A DNA stretch of 64,000 nt, taken from NCBI RefSeq assembly GCF_016615815.1, contig NZ_CP067112.1, positions 1,984,001-2,048,000 of the forward strand, in the 5' to 3' direction. A program made the position numbers and the translations under genes. Source of the stretch: Luteimonas sp. MC1572. GTDB taxonomy: Bacteria; Pseudomonadota; Gammaproteobacteria; Xanthomonadales; Xanthomonadaceae. Of this stretch, positions 1 to 7,809 are shown one piece after another. Within the stretch, counting starts at the first letter, position 1. Each line of letters opens with the position of its first letter. Below the pieces are notes generated by a model. The model saw only the letters and a program-made list of their open reading frames with translations, did not search any database and was not told where the DNA came from.

Positions 1-268
1 CGGCCTGCGCCTGGCGGGCGACGGTGTCGACCAGCCAGCGCTCGGTCTCGTTGCGCGGCTGGGTGATGACGTGCAGCCCTGCCGCGCGCTTGGCCACCCA
101 CTTCGACGACAGCAGCGAGATCAGCGAACCGCCGAAGCCGAACAGCATCGCCATCACCAGCAAGCCGCCCATCGACTGCGGATTGATGCCGAACACCGAC
201 ATGATGACGCTGAGCAGCGCGAGTACCGCCAGGTTGGTGGCGAGGAAGAGAGCGACGCGCTTGAGCAT
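1..268 (-). CDS. htpX: Membrane protease HtpX, N-terminal part (runs off the left edge)
   Basis: This is the first 89 residues of HtpX, an inner-membrane zinc metalloprotease (M48B) that degrades misfolded membrane proteins. The N terminus has the family pattern: a hydrophobic helix at about residues 4-24, then a glycine-rich second helix at about 34-54 containing [15 protein letters not shown], followed by the [12 protein letters not shown] segment typical of HtpX. The HEXXH zinc site lies outside the window, so activity cannot be judged. The ATG at 268 is preceded by an AGGAC ribosome-binding site, and a heat-shock type promoter lies upstream at 306-333. It diverges from gluQ. Confidence 0.93.
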   Translation of the reverse strand, partial: MLKRVALFLATNLAVLALLSVIMSVFGINPQSMGGLLVMAMLFGFGGSLISLLSSKWVAKRAAGLHVITQPRNETERWLVDTVARQAQA

Positions 269-305
269 GGGGTGTGTCCTGGAATGACGCGGGGATGCGG
301 TGCAA

Positions 306-333
306 ATTGTGGGCGCACGCGTTTAAATTCAAG
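306..333 (-). promoter_or_regulatory. Sigma-32 (heat-shock) type promoter for htpX
   Basis: Read on the minus strand, CTTGAA (328-333) is followed after 14 bases by CCCACAAT (306-313). The sigma-32 consensus is CTTGAAA, a 13-15 base spacer, then CCCCATNT, so the -35 box is nearly perfect and the -10 box is a fair match. It sits about 40 bases upstream of the htpX start codon. htpX is heat-shock controlled in E. coli, which agrees with the call. Confidence 0.6.
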
Positions 334-344
334 CTGACGCCCAG

Positions 345-1280
345 GTGCCCACCGTGCCCGCCCAGCCAGCCCATCCGCCACGACCGCCGTACCGCGGCCG
401 CTTCGCACCCTCGCCCACCGGGCCACTGCATTTCGGGTCGCTGCTCGTGGCCTTCGGTAGCTGGCTGCTCGCGCGCCGCGCCGGTGGCGAGTGGCTGGTG
501 CGAGTGGAAGACATCGACCCGCCGCGCGAGGTGGCCGGGGCGGCAGGCGCGCAACTGCGCACGCTGTCGGCGTTCGGCCTGCACCCCGACCGCCCGGTCG
601 AACACCAGTCGCGCCGCGGGGCGCTTTACGCGGAGGCCCTGGCCAGGCTGCTGGACGGGGGCCTGGCGTTCGAATGCCATTGCAGCCGTACCGACCTCGC
701 CGCCAGCGGCGGCATCCATCGCCGCTGCGTCCCGGGCGCGCGCCGCACCGATCCCGCGATCCGCCTGCGCGTGGGCGACGGCACCCGCATGGCGTTCGAC
801 GACGGCGTGCATGGCCGCGTTACCCAGGACGTGGCCCGCGAAGCCGGCGACTTCGTGCTGCGCCGCGCCGACGGACCCTGGGCCTACCAGCTTGCCGTGG
901 TCGTCGACGATGCCGCGCAGGGCATCACCGACATCGTCCGCGGCGCCGACCTGCTCGACTCCACCCCGCGCCAGTTGCTGCTGCAGCAGGCGCTCGGCCT
1001 GCCGCGTCCGCGCTACCTGCACCTTCCGCTGGTGCTGGACGGCGACGGCCGCAAGCTGTCGAAATCGCTGCACGCGCTTGCTGTCGATGCCGGGCATCCG
1101 CTGCCGGCGCTGCGTGCCGCATGGCGTGCGCTGGGGCAGGCTCCGCACGCGCTGCCGTCGCATGCTGCACTCGCGCCGCTGCTGGCCGCTGCAGTGGCGG
1201 CCATCGATCCCGCCCGCATCCCGCAGGCGCCGGTGTCCATCGCCGCATTGCACAACGGCGCTGCAATGGATGACGCATAG
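345..1280 (+). CDS. gluQ: Glutamyl-Q tRNA(Asp) synthetase
   Basis: A paralogue of the glutamyl-tRNA synthetase catalytic core that attaches glutamate to the queuosine base at the wobble position of tRNA(Asp), without an anticodon-binding domain. The 311 residues contain the class I nucleotide-binding motifs: SPTGPLHFGS (about 23-32, the HIGH equivalent) and KLSKS (237-241, the KMSKS equivalent). The insertion CHCSR...GGIHRRC (111-128) corresponds to the zinc site, but the tyrosine ligand known from the E. coli enzyme is apparently replaced by His125 with changed spacing. The start is GTG at 345; GTG at 354 is also possible. It diverges from htpX and is followed after 48 bases by phaB. Confidence 0.93.
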   Translation: MPTVPAQPAHPPRPPYRGRFAPSPTGPLHFGSLLVAFGSWLLARRAGGEWLVRVEDIDPPREVAGAAGAQLRTLSAFGLHPDRPVEHQSRRGALYAEALARLLDGGLAFECHCSRTDLAASGGIHRRCVPGARRTDPAIRLRVGDGTRMAFDDGVHGRVTQDVAREAGDFVLRRADGPWAYQLAVVVDDAAQGITDIVRGADLLDSTPRQLLLQQALGLPRPRYLHLPLVLDGDGRKLSKSLHALAVDAGHPLPALRAAWRALGQAPHALPSHAALAPLLAAAVAAIDPARIPQAPVSIAALHNGAAMDDA

Positions 1281-1328
1281 AATCCGGCAACGGACGCGTC
1301 CGGCGTCCATGCAACGGGGAGCGCAGAC

Positions 1329-2069
1329 ATGGAAGGACGGGTGGCTTTGGTGACCGGCGGTACCGGCGGCATCGGCACGGCGATCTGCAAGCGGCTGGCA
1401 GACGCGGGCTACCGCGTGGCCACCAACTATCGCAACGAGGAGCGCGCGAAGGCCTGGCAGCAGGAGATGCGAGCCCAGGGTTGCGAGGTCGCGCTTGCGC
1501 GCGGCGACGTGTCCAGCGCCGAAGACGCGGCCGCCATGGTGCGCGACGTGGAAGCCCAGCTCGGCCCGGTCGACGTGCTGGTCAACAACGCCGGCATCAC
1601 CCGCGACGGCACCTTCCACAAGATGACCGCGGACCAGTGGAACGAGGTCATCGACACCAACCTCAACTCCTGCTTCAACGTCACCCGCGCGGTCATAGAG
1701 GGCATGCGCGAGCGCAAGTGGGGCCGGATCATCCAGATCAGTTCGATCAACGGCCAGAAGGGCCAGTACGGACAGGCCAACTACGCCGCCGCCAAGGCCG
1801 GCATGCACGGCTTCACGATTTCGCTGGCGCAGGAAAACGCGAAGTTCGGCATCACCGTCAACACCGTGTCCCCCGGCTACATCGGCACCGACATGGTGAT
1901 GGCCGTGCCCGAGGCGGTGCGCGAGAAGATCGTTGCCCAGATTCCCACCGGGCGCCTCGGCCATCCGGATGAAATCGCCTACGCGGTGGCGTTCTTCCTC
2001 CCCGACGAAGCTGCGTGGATCACCGGCGCCAACCTGTCGGCCAACGGCGGCCAATACATGGGCTGGTGA
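1329..2069 (+). CDS. phaB: Acetoacetyl-CoA reductase (PhaB)
   Basis: Reduces acetoacetyl-CoA to (R)-3-hydroxybutyryl-CoA, the monomer for polyhydroxyalkanoate (PHA) synthesis. It is a classical short-chain dehydrogenase of 246 residues: glycine-rich TGGTGGIG (9-16), NNAG (86-89), and the catalytic set Ser139, Tyr152, Lys156 in SINGQKGQYGQANYAAAK. The end of strand beta-2 reads VATNYRN with no acidic residue at the cofactor-selecting position, which fits NADPH use as in known PhaB enzymes. The ATG is preceded by GGGGAG at 7-8 bases spacing. It precedes phaR and a second PhaB-like gene. No PHA synthase gene lies in the window. Confidence 0.93.
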   Translation: MEGRVALVTGGTGGIGTAICKRLADAGYRVATNYRNEERAKAWQQEMRAQGCEVALARGDVSSAEDAAAMVRDVEAQLGPVDVLVNNAGITRDGTFHKMTADQWNEVIDTNLNSCFNVTRAVIEGMRERKWGRIIQISSINGQKGQYGQANYAAAKAGMHGFTISLAQENAKFGITVNTVSPGYIGTDMVMAVPEAVREKIVAQIPTGRLGHPDEIAYAVAFFLPDEAAWITGANLSANGGQYMGW

Positions 2070-2158
2070 GCGCGACGGCGCCCCTCGGGGCGCCGGTTGC
2101 AAGCCCTGCTGCACTGCGCCATGCTGCGGGCAAGTCCCGTTTTCAGAGCGCCTGCTCC

Positions 2159-2665
2159 ATGGCCATGCGCGTCATCAAGAAGTATCCCAACCGCCGTCTG
2201 TACGACACCGAGATCTCGAGCTACATCACCATCGAGGACGTCCGGCAACTGATCGTCGACGGCGAGGACTTCGAGGTCCGCGACGCCAAGAGCGGCGACG
2301 ACCTGACCCGCCAGGTGCTGCTGCAGATCATCACCGAGCACGAGCAGGACGGGCAGCCGATGCTGTCCACCGAACTCCTCAGCCAGATCATCCGCTTCTA
2401 CGGCGACTCGCTGCAGGGCTTCATGGGCACCTACCTGGAACGCTCGATGCATACGTTCCTGGAGCAGCAGCAGCAGTTCCGCCAGCAGATGGGCGGCATG
2501 CTCGGGCAGACGCCGTGGGCCATGATGAACCAGCTCACCGAGCGCAACATGGCCATGTGGCAGGAACTGCAGAAGAACCTGGTCGGCGGCGTAGCGCGCC
2601 CGGCCTCCGAGCCGGCCGACAAGACCGGCAAGGCGAGCGGCAGCCAGAAGCCGCGCGGCAAGTGA
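2159..2665 (+). CDS. phaR: PHA synthesis repressor PhaR
   Basis: A DNA- and PHA-binding repressor that controls granule-associated (phasin) genes. The N-terminal domain begins with the family hallmark IKKYPNRRLYDTE and continues through ITIEDVRQLI. A second accumulation-regulator segment, around residues 70-110, contains LLSQIIRFYGDSLQGFMG. The C-terminal third is glutamine- and basic-rich (QQQQQFRQQMGG), as in other PhaR proteins. The protein is 168 residues from ATG 2159; ATG 2165 is an equally possible start, and neither has a strong ribosome-binding site. The stop codon overlaps the GTG of the next reductase, implying translational coupling. Confidence 0.92.
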   Translation: MAMRVIKKYPNRRLYDTEISSYITIEDVRQLIVDGEDFEVRDAKSGDDLTRQVLLQIITEHEQDGQPMLSTELLSQIIRFYGDSLQGFMGTYLERSMHTFLEQQQQFRQQMGGMLGQTPWAMMNQLTERNMAMWQELQKNLVGGVARPASEPADKTGKASGSQKPRGK

Positions 2666-3414
2666 CGGCCGCCACGGGGAAACGCGTTGCCGTCGTCACC
2701 GGCGGCATCGGCGGGCTGGGCACGGCCATCTGCCGGACGCTCGCCGCGTCGGGACAACGCGTGATCGCCGCCGACCTCGGCCGCGATGCCGCGCGCGTCG
2801 CCGCCTTCGAAGCCGCGGTCGACGGGCTGGACGTGGCCTTCCTGCCGCTGGATGTGGCCGACTTCGACGCCTGTGGCAGCTTCGTGGCCGATGTCGAGGA
2901 ACGCGAGGGCCGCCTCGACGTGCTGGTCAACGCCGCCGGCATCACCCGCGACGGTACGCTGCGCAAGATGGACCGCGAGCAGTGGGATTCGGTGCTGTCG
3001 GTGAACCTCGACGGCGTGTTCAACCTCTGCCGGCACGCGGTCGACGGCATGGCGGCGCGCGGCCACGGCCGCATCGTCAACATCAGTTCGGTCAACGGCC
3101 AGACCGGGCAGTTCGGCCAGACCAACTACGCCGCGGCGAAGGCCGGCATGCACGGCTTCACCATGGCGCTGGCGCGCGAGGTCGCGCGCAAGGGCGTGAC
3201 CGTCAACTCGGTGTCGCCCGGCTATTGCGAGACGGCGCTGGTGCTGGCCATCCCCGAAGAAATCCGCGCTGGCATCGTCGCCCAGGTGCCGGTCGGGCGC
3301 CTCGGCCGCCCCGACGAAATCGCCCGCACCGTAGCCTTCCTCGCCGCCGAGGACGCCGGTTACATCACCGGCGCCAACATTCCCGTCAACGGCGGGATGT
3401 TCATGAGCTTCTGA
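2662..3414 (+). CDS. Second PhaB-like acetoacetyl-CoA reductase (SDR)
   Basis: A 250-residue short-chain dehydrogenase closely related to the phaB product at 1329-2069. It has TGGIGGLG near the N terminus, NAAG (90-93), catalytic Ser143, Tyr156 and Lys160 in SVNGQTGQFGQTNYAAAK, and the same LGRPDEIA and NGG tail motifs. Unlike the first copy, strand beta-2 ends in VIAADLG, with Asp38 where SDR enzymes that bind NAD(H) usually carry an acid. I infer NADH preference, or a different physiological direction. The GTG start at 2662 overlaps the phaR stop (GTGA), the only start joining the frame to the conserved N terminus. Likely a duplication with divergence of cofactor use. Confidence 0.88.
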   Translation: MTAATGKRVAVVTGGIGGLGTAICRTLAASGQRVIAADLGRDAARVAAFEAAVDGLDVAFLPLDVADFDACGSFVADVEEREGRLDVLVNAAGITRDGTLRKMDREQWDSVLSVNLDGVFNLCRHAVDGMAARGHGRIVNISSVNGQTGQFGQTNYAAAKAGMHGFTMALAREVARKGVTVNSVSPGYCETALVLAIPEEIRAGIVAQVPVGRLGRPDEIARTVAFLAAEDAGYITGANIPVNGGMFMSF

Positions 3415-3433
3415 GCGGCCCGGAAAGGCCGCT
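3414..3433. terminator. Stem-loop between convergent genes
   Basis: AGCGGCC (3414-3420) pairs with GGCCGCT (3427-3433) around a six-base loop. It lies exactly between the stop of the SDR gene and the stop of the oppositely oriented M48 gene, so it could end transcription from both sides. There is no U-tract. Confidence 0.45.
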
Positions 3434-3442
3434 TACCCGCAT

Positions 3443-4351
3443 TCAGCGCGCCGCGGTCGCCCCCTGCGGGCAGAAGCGCTTCTGGTATTCCATCGCCTTG
3501 GGCATCAGCGACTGCAGGTTCTCGATGCGCGTGCCCGGATTGGGATGCGTGGACGAGAACTCGGGCGGCGCCTGGCCACCGCTGGCGGCGCTCATGCGCT
3601 CCCAGAGCGGTACCGCTTCCTGCGGGTCGTAGCATGCGGCGGCGGCGAGCATCAGGCCGACCACGTCGGCTTCGGTCTCATGCTTGCGCGCATACGGCAG
3701 CAGGTAGCCGTAGCCCATCGCCGCCATCACCATCTGTTGCTGCTGCGGGTCCATGCCGCTCATGGCGCCCGCCATCTGCCCGACCTGGGTCAGCTTCTGC
3801 TGCGCCATGCGCTGGGCACCGTGGCGCAACAGGGCATGGGCGATCTCGTGGCCCATCACCACTGCCATCGCATCGTCGTTCTGCGCCACCGGCACCAGGC
3901 CGGTGTACACCGCCATCTTGCCCCCGGGCAGGCAGAACGCATTCGCCTGCTCGGACTGGATGACATTGACGTCCCACTCGAAGCCGGCCGAGAAGCCCGG
4001 CGCCTGCTGCCCGTTTTCCGCCGCCAGCGCCGCCTCCACTTCCGGCACCTTGGCAATCAGGCGCTGCGCGATCTCGCGGATCTCGCGCGCGATCGGCAGG
4101 TTGGGGTCCACAGGCTGTTCGGTCGACAGGATCTCCTCGTAGGCCTGCAGGCCCAGCGCCTTCTCGTCCTCGATCGACAGCGACTTGTCGATCAGCACTT
4201 TCTCGCCGGTCACCGGGTCGACGGTCTGGTTGGAGAAGTAGTAGTAGGCGCCGTAGCCGATGAAGGCGATCAGGATCAGGATCCTGGGGTTGAAGCCGCG
4301 ACGCGGCGACGACTGGCGCTGCTGTTGCCGCCCGAACGGGTCCTGACGCAT
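3443..4351 (-). CDS. Membrane-anchored M48 family zinc metallopeptidase
   Basis: A 302-residue protein with a basic cytoplasmic N terminus (PFGRQQQRQSSPRRG), one transmembrane helix at about 23-40 (ILILIAFIGYGAYYYF) and a periplasmic M48 catalytic domain. The zinc-binding HEIAH motif is at 168-172, and HETEAD (224-229) supplies the third ligand. The glutamine-rich stretch MDPQQQQM (200-208) lies between them. It resembles the YcaL/LoiP-type peptidases involved in outer-membrane protein quality control. Catalytic residues are intact; the substrate is not predictable. It lies 23 bases downstream of the FGE-fold lipoprotein gene on the same strand and may be cotranscribed. Confidence 0.85.
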   Translation of the reverse strand: MRQDPFGRQQQRQSSPRRGFNPRILILIAFIGYGAYYYFSNQTVDPVTGEKVLIDKSLSIEDEKALGLQAYEEILSTEQPVDPNLPIAREIREIAQRLIAKVPEVEAALAAENGQQAPGFSAGFEWDVNVIQSEQANAFCLPGGKMAVYTGLVPVAQNDDAMAVVMGHEIAHALLRHGAQRMAQQKLTQVGQMAGAMSGMDPQQQQMVMAAMGYGYLLPYARKHETEADVVGLMLAAAACYDPQEAVPLWERMSAASGGQAPPEFSSTHPNPGTRIENLQSLMPKAMEYQKRFCPQGATAAR

Positions 4352-4374
4352 TCGCCTTGCTCCTGCCGTTGGAT

Positions 4375-6261
4375 TCAGATGTCGCGCGCGACCCGGAAGC
4401 CCACGCGTGCGTTGGTGTTGTCGACCGGTGCCGGTGCTCGCCAGGCGCTGCGCGTCTGCACCGGGGAACTCGCCCAGGCACCGCCGCGCACCACCTGCGT
4501 GCGGCAGCCGGGATTCACCCAGGCTGCGCCGTCAGCGGGGGCCCGTCGATAGCTGTCATGCCAGCAGTCGGCGACCCATTCGCTGACATTGCCCGCCAGG
4601 TCGTGAAGACCGAATGCATTCGCGGAGAAGCTTCCCACCGGAGCCGGACCCCAGTGCCCGTCGTCGTAGTCGTCGAAGGCGTTGCTCCAGCTGCGGCCGC
4701 CGGGCGACCGGTCCTTGTCGCCGGTCAGGTTGCCCGCCCCGGCCGGCGGCGCGCCGTCGCCCCATGGGTACTGGCCACTGCCGCCGGCGCGCAGCGCGTA
4801 CTCGAACTCGGCCTCGCTCGGCAGGCGGTAGCGCTGGCCGGTCACCGAGGCCAGCCAGTCCGCATAGGCCTGTGCGTCGCGCGCGCTGACGTGCACCACC
4901 GGCAGTGCACCTTCGGCGACCTTGCCGGAGAAGTCGGTGCGCCAGTCGGCCTTGCTGCGGCGCACGAAGTTGCCGCTGCGCTCGTCGTAGGCCATCGAGA
5001 ACCCGCGCCGCTCGGCGCGGCTGCGATGACCGGTCGCGTCGACGAACCTGCGGAACTCGGCCACGGTCACTTCGTGCTGCGACAGCGCGAAGCCGCGGTC
5101 GAAGCGCAGGTTGCGGCTGGGTTTCTCGCTGTCCTCCGCGTCGCGGTCATCGTCTGCGGCGCCCATGGTGAATCCGCCATGCGGCACCACCACCATCTGC
5201 GGCCCACGGCCACCACCGGCGCCGTCGGTGAAGCGCTGACCGGGGCGGAAATTTCCGTAGTGCACCGCCAGGTCGATCCGCTCGCGCAGCTCGACCACCG
5301 CCGGATCGCCGGGCGCGGCCAGGTTGAGTATCTGCGCAAGGCGCGCGCGCGCGCGTTCGATGCCGTCCGCGCCATGCAGCGCTGCCATCGCCTCGTCGCG
5401 CAGGGCCAGCACGCGCGCGCGGCGCATGATGGCCACGCGCTCGCGCGCGTCCGGGATCGTCGCGCTGTCCTCGCGCACCTTGGCCGCATGCGCAATCCAG
5501 GCATCGGCGTCGTCGAAATCGCCCTTCGCCGCCGCGTCTTCGGCGCGCCTGATCAGGGCGCTCTCGATGGCGGCCAGCGTCTGCATGGCCCGCGGCTGGC
5601 CTTCGGACAGCGCCAGCACCTCGTGCACGCGGGCCAGCGCGCCACCGCCGTCTTCGCCCAAGCGACCGGCGCGCAGTTCGCCCTCGGCGCTGCGGTTGAG
5701 TTCCCACAGCTGTTCGGCACGGTCGACCTTGGCCAGGTACTCGCGCACCGCCTCGTCAGCCGGACGCAGGCTGCGCGCGACCGCCGCGACCTGCTGCGCG
5801 CGACGCAGGGCGGTGATGTCGTCGCCGGCGCCGGCGAGTGCCTGGTCGCCCTGCGCAAGCAGGTCCTGCAGCGCGCGCTCCAGGCCGGCGCGGGCCCCGC
5901 GGTCGTCGCCATCCCGGCCCAGGATGGCGAGGTACAGCGGGATGGCGGAGTTCACGCCGAGATCAAGGTCGCCGGATTCCAACGCGACCTGCGCGCGCGC
6001 GCGTGTCGCGGCGAGGTCATCGTCGCCCTCCGGCAGGACCACGCGCGGCGCGCGCCACGTCAGGCGCTCGGCGATGCTGTCATCGCCGCTGATGGTGACG
6101 TTGCCATCGGCCGCCCCGGCACTTGCTGCGGCGTCGCCCTGCGGGTCGGCATCACCGGCGTCGCGGCTGCAAGCGGCCGAAAGCGCCATGGCCAACGCCA
6201 TGAACGCGACAGCCCGGAGGGGGCGGCGAGGTCGGGAAGAGGCTGTGCGTGGGACATTCAC
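4375..6261 (-). CDS. Lipoprotein with a formylglycine-generating-enzyme (SUMF1) fold domain
   Basis: A 628-residue envelope protein. The N terminus is basic, then a hydrophobic stretch (AVAFMALAMALSAAC) ending at Cys31 forms a lipoprotein signal. Residues about 60-345 are alpha-helical, alanine- and arginine-rich, and look TPR-like. From about 355 to the end lies an FGE/SUMF1 domain: MVVVPHGGFTMG, LPSEAEFEYALRAG, YPWGD, GLHDLAGNVSEWVAD and RVGFRVARD. The catalytic cysteine pair expected in RGGSYMCHRSYC of true FGE is replaced by RGGAWASSPVQT, so formylglycine formation is unlikely; a binding role is more probable. GTG 6261 was chosen because it exposes the signal peptide; ATG 6201 is the alternative. 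Confidence 0.82.
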   Translation of the reverse strand: MNVPRTASSRPRRPLRAVAFMALAMALSAACSRDAGDADPQGDAAASAGAADGNVTISGDDSIAERLTWRAPRVVLPEGDDDLAATRARAQVALESGDLDLGVNSAIPLYLAILGRDGDDRGARAGLERALQDLLAQGDQALAGAGDDITALRRAQQVAAVARSLRPADEAVREYLAKVDRAEQLWELNRSAEGELRAGRLGEDGGGALARVHEVLALSEGQPRAMQTLAAIESALIRRAEDAAAKGDFDDADAWIAHAAKVREDSATIPDARERVAIMRRARVLALRDEAMAALHGADGIERARARLAQILNLAAPGDPAVVELRERIDLAVHYGNFRPGQRFTDGAGGGRGPQMVVVPHGGFTMGAADDDRDAEDSEKPSRNLRFDRGFALSQHEVTVAEFRRFVDATGHRSRAERRGFSMAYDERSGNFVRRSKADWRTDFSGKVAEGALPVVHVSARDAQAYADWLASVTGQRYRLPSEAEFEYALRAGGSGQYPWGDGAPPAGAGNLTGDKDRSPGGRSWSNAFDDYDDGHWGPAPVGSFSANAFGLHDLAGNVSEWVADCWHDSYRRAPADGAAWVNPGCRTQVVRGGAWASSPVQTRSAWRAPAPVDNTNARVGFRVARDI

Positions 6262-6331
6262 GGGCGCCAGATTACGGCAAGCGGCCGATACCGCGCAGCG
6301 CCCCCGCCCCCCGGAGCATCGTTCGCCGTGT

Positions 6332-6361
6332 TTGCCGACGGCACGGCGCGGTCGGTAAGCT
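6332..6361 (+). promoter_or_regulatory. Predicted promoter for rnd, giving a leaderless transcript
   Basis: TTGCCG (6332-6337), an 18-base spacer and TAAGCT (6356-6361) resemble a housekeeping promoter. Transcription would begin about 7-8 bases later, at the A of the rnd ATG (6369). No Shine-Dalgarno sequence precedes that ATG. Confidence 0.35.
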
Positions 6362-6368
6362 GGCGCCG

Positions 6369-7487
6369 ATGGACCAAGACTTCCGCTGGATTGCCGAGCC
6401 GGCCGCCCTGCTCGCCCGCTTCGAAACACGCCCCGCGCGCATCGGCCTGGATACCGAGTTCATCCGCGAACGCACCTGGTGGCCGCAGCTGGCCCTGGTG
6501 CAGATCGCCGTGCACGACGAGATCCTGCTGGTCGACACCCTGGCGCCGGGCACCTGCGACGCTCTGCGGCCGATCCTGCTCGACCCCGCGATCACCAAGG
6601 TGATGCACAGCGCCAGCGAGGACCTGATCGCGTTCCGCCGTGCCTGCGATGCCGTACCCGAAGGCCTGTTCGACACCCAGGTCGCGGCCGCGATCGCGGG
6701 CGTTGCGGCCGGCGCCGGCTACCAGAAGCTGGTGGCGGAGATCCTCGGCGTGACGCTGTCGAAGGGCGAGACCCGTTCCGACTGGCTGCGGCGGCCGCTG
6801 TCCGAAGCGCAGCTGGCCTACGCCGCCGACGACGTGCGCCATCTGTTCGCCCTGCACGACCACCTGCGCGACCGCCTTGACGCGCTCGGCCGCCTGGACT
6901 GGCTGCGCGAAGACTGCGCACGCATGCGCGACACCGCGCGCAGCGACGGCCTGGAGCGCTGGCCACACCTGCCGATCCGCGCCGCGCAGTCGCTGGATGG
7001 CGACGGCCAGCGCCGCCTGCTGCGGCTGCTGCGCTGGCGCGACGCGTGGGCGCGCGAACACGACCGGCCGCGCACCTGGGTGCTCGACAACGAGTTGGCC
7101 GCCGGCATCGCGCGCGCCAACCCCGTGGATTCCGGCGCGCTGAAGCAGCTGCTCGATGCCCACCCCAAGGCGCCGCGCAAGCTGGGCGCCGAGCTCTGGG
7201 CCGCCCTGGGCACGCCGCTGGCCGACGAGGCCGACGCGCCCCCGATCCGCACCGAGGAGCGCGACAAGGCTGCGGTCCGCCGCCTCCAGGACGCCGTCGC
7301 CGCGCGCAGCGCCGAACTTGGCCTTCCCGATGGCGTGCTCGCCTCGCGGCGTCGGCTGGAGTCGCTGCTCGACGACGGCGACTGGTCGGTGCTGGGCGGC
7401 TGGCGCCGCCAACTGCTGTCCCCCACGCTGGCGCCGCTGCTGGCCAGCGCCACGCAGGGTTTGCCGAGCGGCGGAACCAACGTATAG
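6369..7487 (+). CDS. rnd: Ribonuclease D
   Basis: A 3'-5' exoribonuclease that trims tRNA and other small stable RNA precursors. The DEDDy exonuclease residues are present: Asp28 and Glu30 in GLDTEF, Asp85 in SASEDL, and Tyr151/Asp155 in YAADDVRHL. An HRDC domain follows at about 205-285, and a second basic helical region ends the 372-residue protein. The ATG at 6369 has no ribosome-binding site and lies directly after a -10-like box. The tRNA-Ala gene starts 14 bases after the stop, and its promoter overlaps the end of rnd. Confidence 0.94.
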   Translation: MDQDFRWIAEPAALLARFETRPARIGLDTEFIRERTWWPQLALVQIAVHDEILLVDTLAPGTCDALRPILLDPAITKVMHSASEDLIAFRRACDAVPEGLFDTQVAAAIAGVAAGAGYQKLVAEILGVTLSKGETRSDWLRRPLSEAQLAYAADDVRHLFALHDHLRDRLDALGRLDWLREDCARMRDTARSDGLERWPHLPIRAAQSLDGDGQRRLLRLLRWRDAWAREHDRPRTWVLDNELAAGIARANPVDSGALKQLLDAHPKAPRKLGAELWAALGTPLADEADAPPIRTEERDKAAVRRLQDAVAARSAELGLPDGVLASRRRLESLLDDGDWSVLGGWRRQLLSPTLAPLLASATQGLPSGGTNV

Positions 7488-7490
7488 AAT
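7461..7490 (+). promoter_or_regulatory. Promoter of tRNA-Ala
   Basis: TTGCCG (7461-7466), an 18-base spacer and TAGAAT (7485-7490, one mismatch to TATAAT) precede tRNA-Ala. The -10 box overlaps the rnd stop codon. The following bases are GC-rich (CCGCAGC), the kind of discriminator found at stringently controlled tRNA promoters. Confidence 0.6.
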
Positions 7491-7501
7491 CCGCAGCTCG
7501 T

Positions 7502-7577
7502 GGGGCGGTAGCTCAGCTGGGAGAGCGTCGCGTTCGCATCGCGAAGGTCAGGGGTTCGATCCCCCTCCGCTCCACCA
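7502..7577 (+). tRNA. tRNA-Ala (anticodon CGC)
   Basis: A complete 76-base cloverleaf can be folded by hand. The acceptor stem contains a G3-U70 wobble pair, the main alanine identity element. The D arm is GCTC/GAGC, the anticodon stem is TCGCG/CGCGA with loop TTCGCAT (anticodon CGC, reading GCG), and the T arm is AGGGG/CCCCT around TTCGATC. The CCA end is encoded (7575-7577). GCG is a very common alanine codon at this GC content. Confidence 0.97.
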
Positions 7578-7588
7578 CGATTTCCAGA

Positions 7589-7620
7589 CGCCCGACCCGC
7601 AATGGTCGGGCGTTTTTTTT
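7589..7620 (+). terminator. Rho-independent terminator after tRNA-Ala
   Basis: CGCCCGACC (7589-7597) pairs perfectly with GGTCGGGCG (7604-7612) around a six-base loop, followed by eight T residues (7613-7620). It is one of the strongest intrinsic terminators in the window. Confidence 0.93.
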
Positions 7621-7717
7621 GGAAGCGCAGGCGCCGGGTACGCCGCACTACGCGGTGGTTTTGGAGCAAAGCCACTGCCCGCGATCTCGGTACCGGCAGC
7701 CGGCGCAGAGCCCCGGA

Positions 7718-7809
7718 GTGGCCGGGAGGCCTTCGCGGGGAAGTAAAGGAGGAGGCATCCGCCGCCAGGCGGATCCGGGGGACATGAGCCGCGAAGGCCT
7801 CCCGGCCAC
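7718..7809 (+). repeat. 92-bp intergenic element with 21-bp terminal inverted repeats, copy A
   Basis: The left end (7718-7738) and right end (7789-7809) are perfect 21-base inverted complements. The 50-base core contains a second perfect stem, ATCCGCC (7757-7763) with GGCGGAT (7768-7774), and the purine-rich run AAAGGAGGAGG before it. The reverse complement of this element recurs without mismatch at 63932-64000 for all 69 bases visible there. It encodes no transposase. Such elements are usually REP/BIME-like or non-autonomous MITE-like repeats. No target-site duplication is obvious. Confidence 0.88.
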
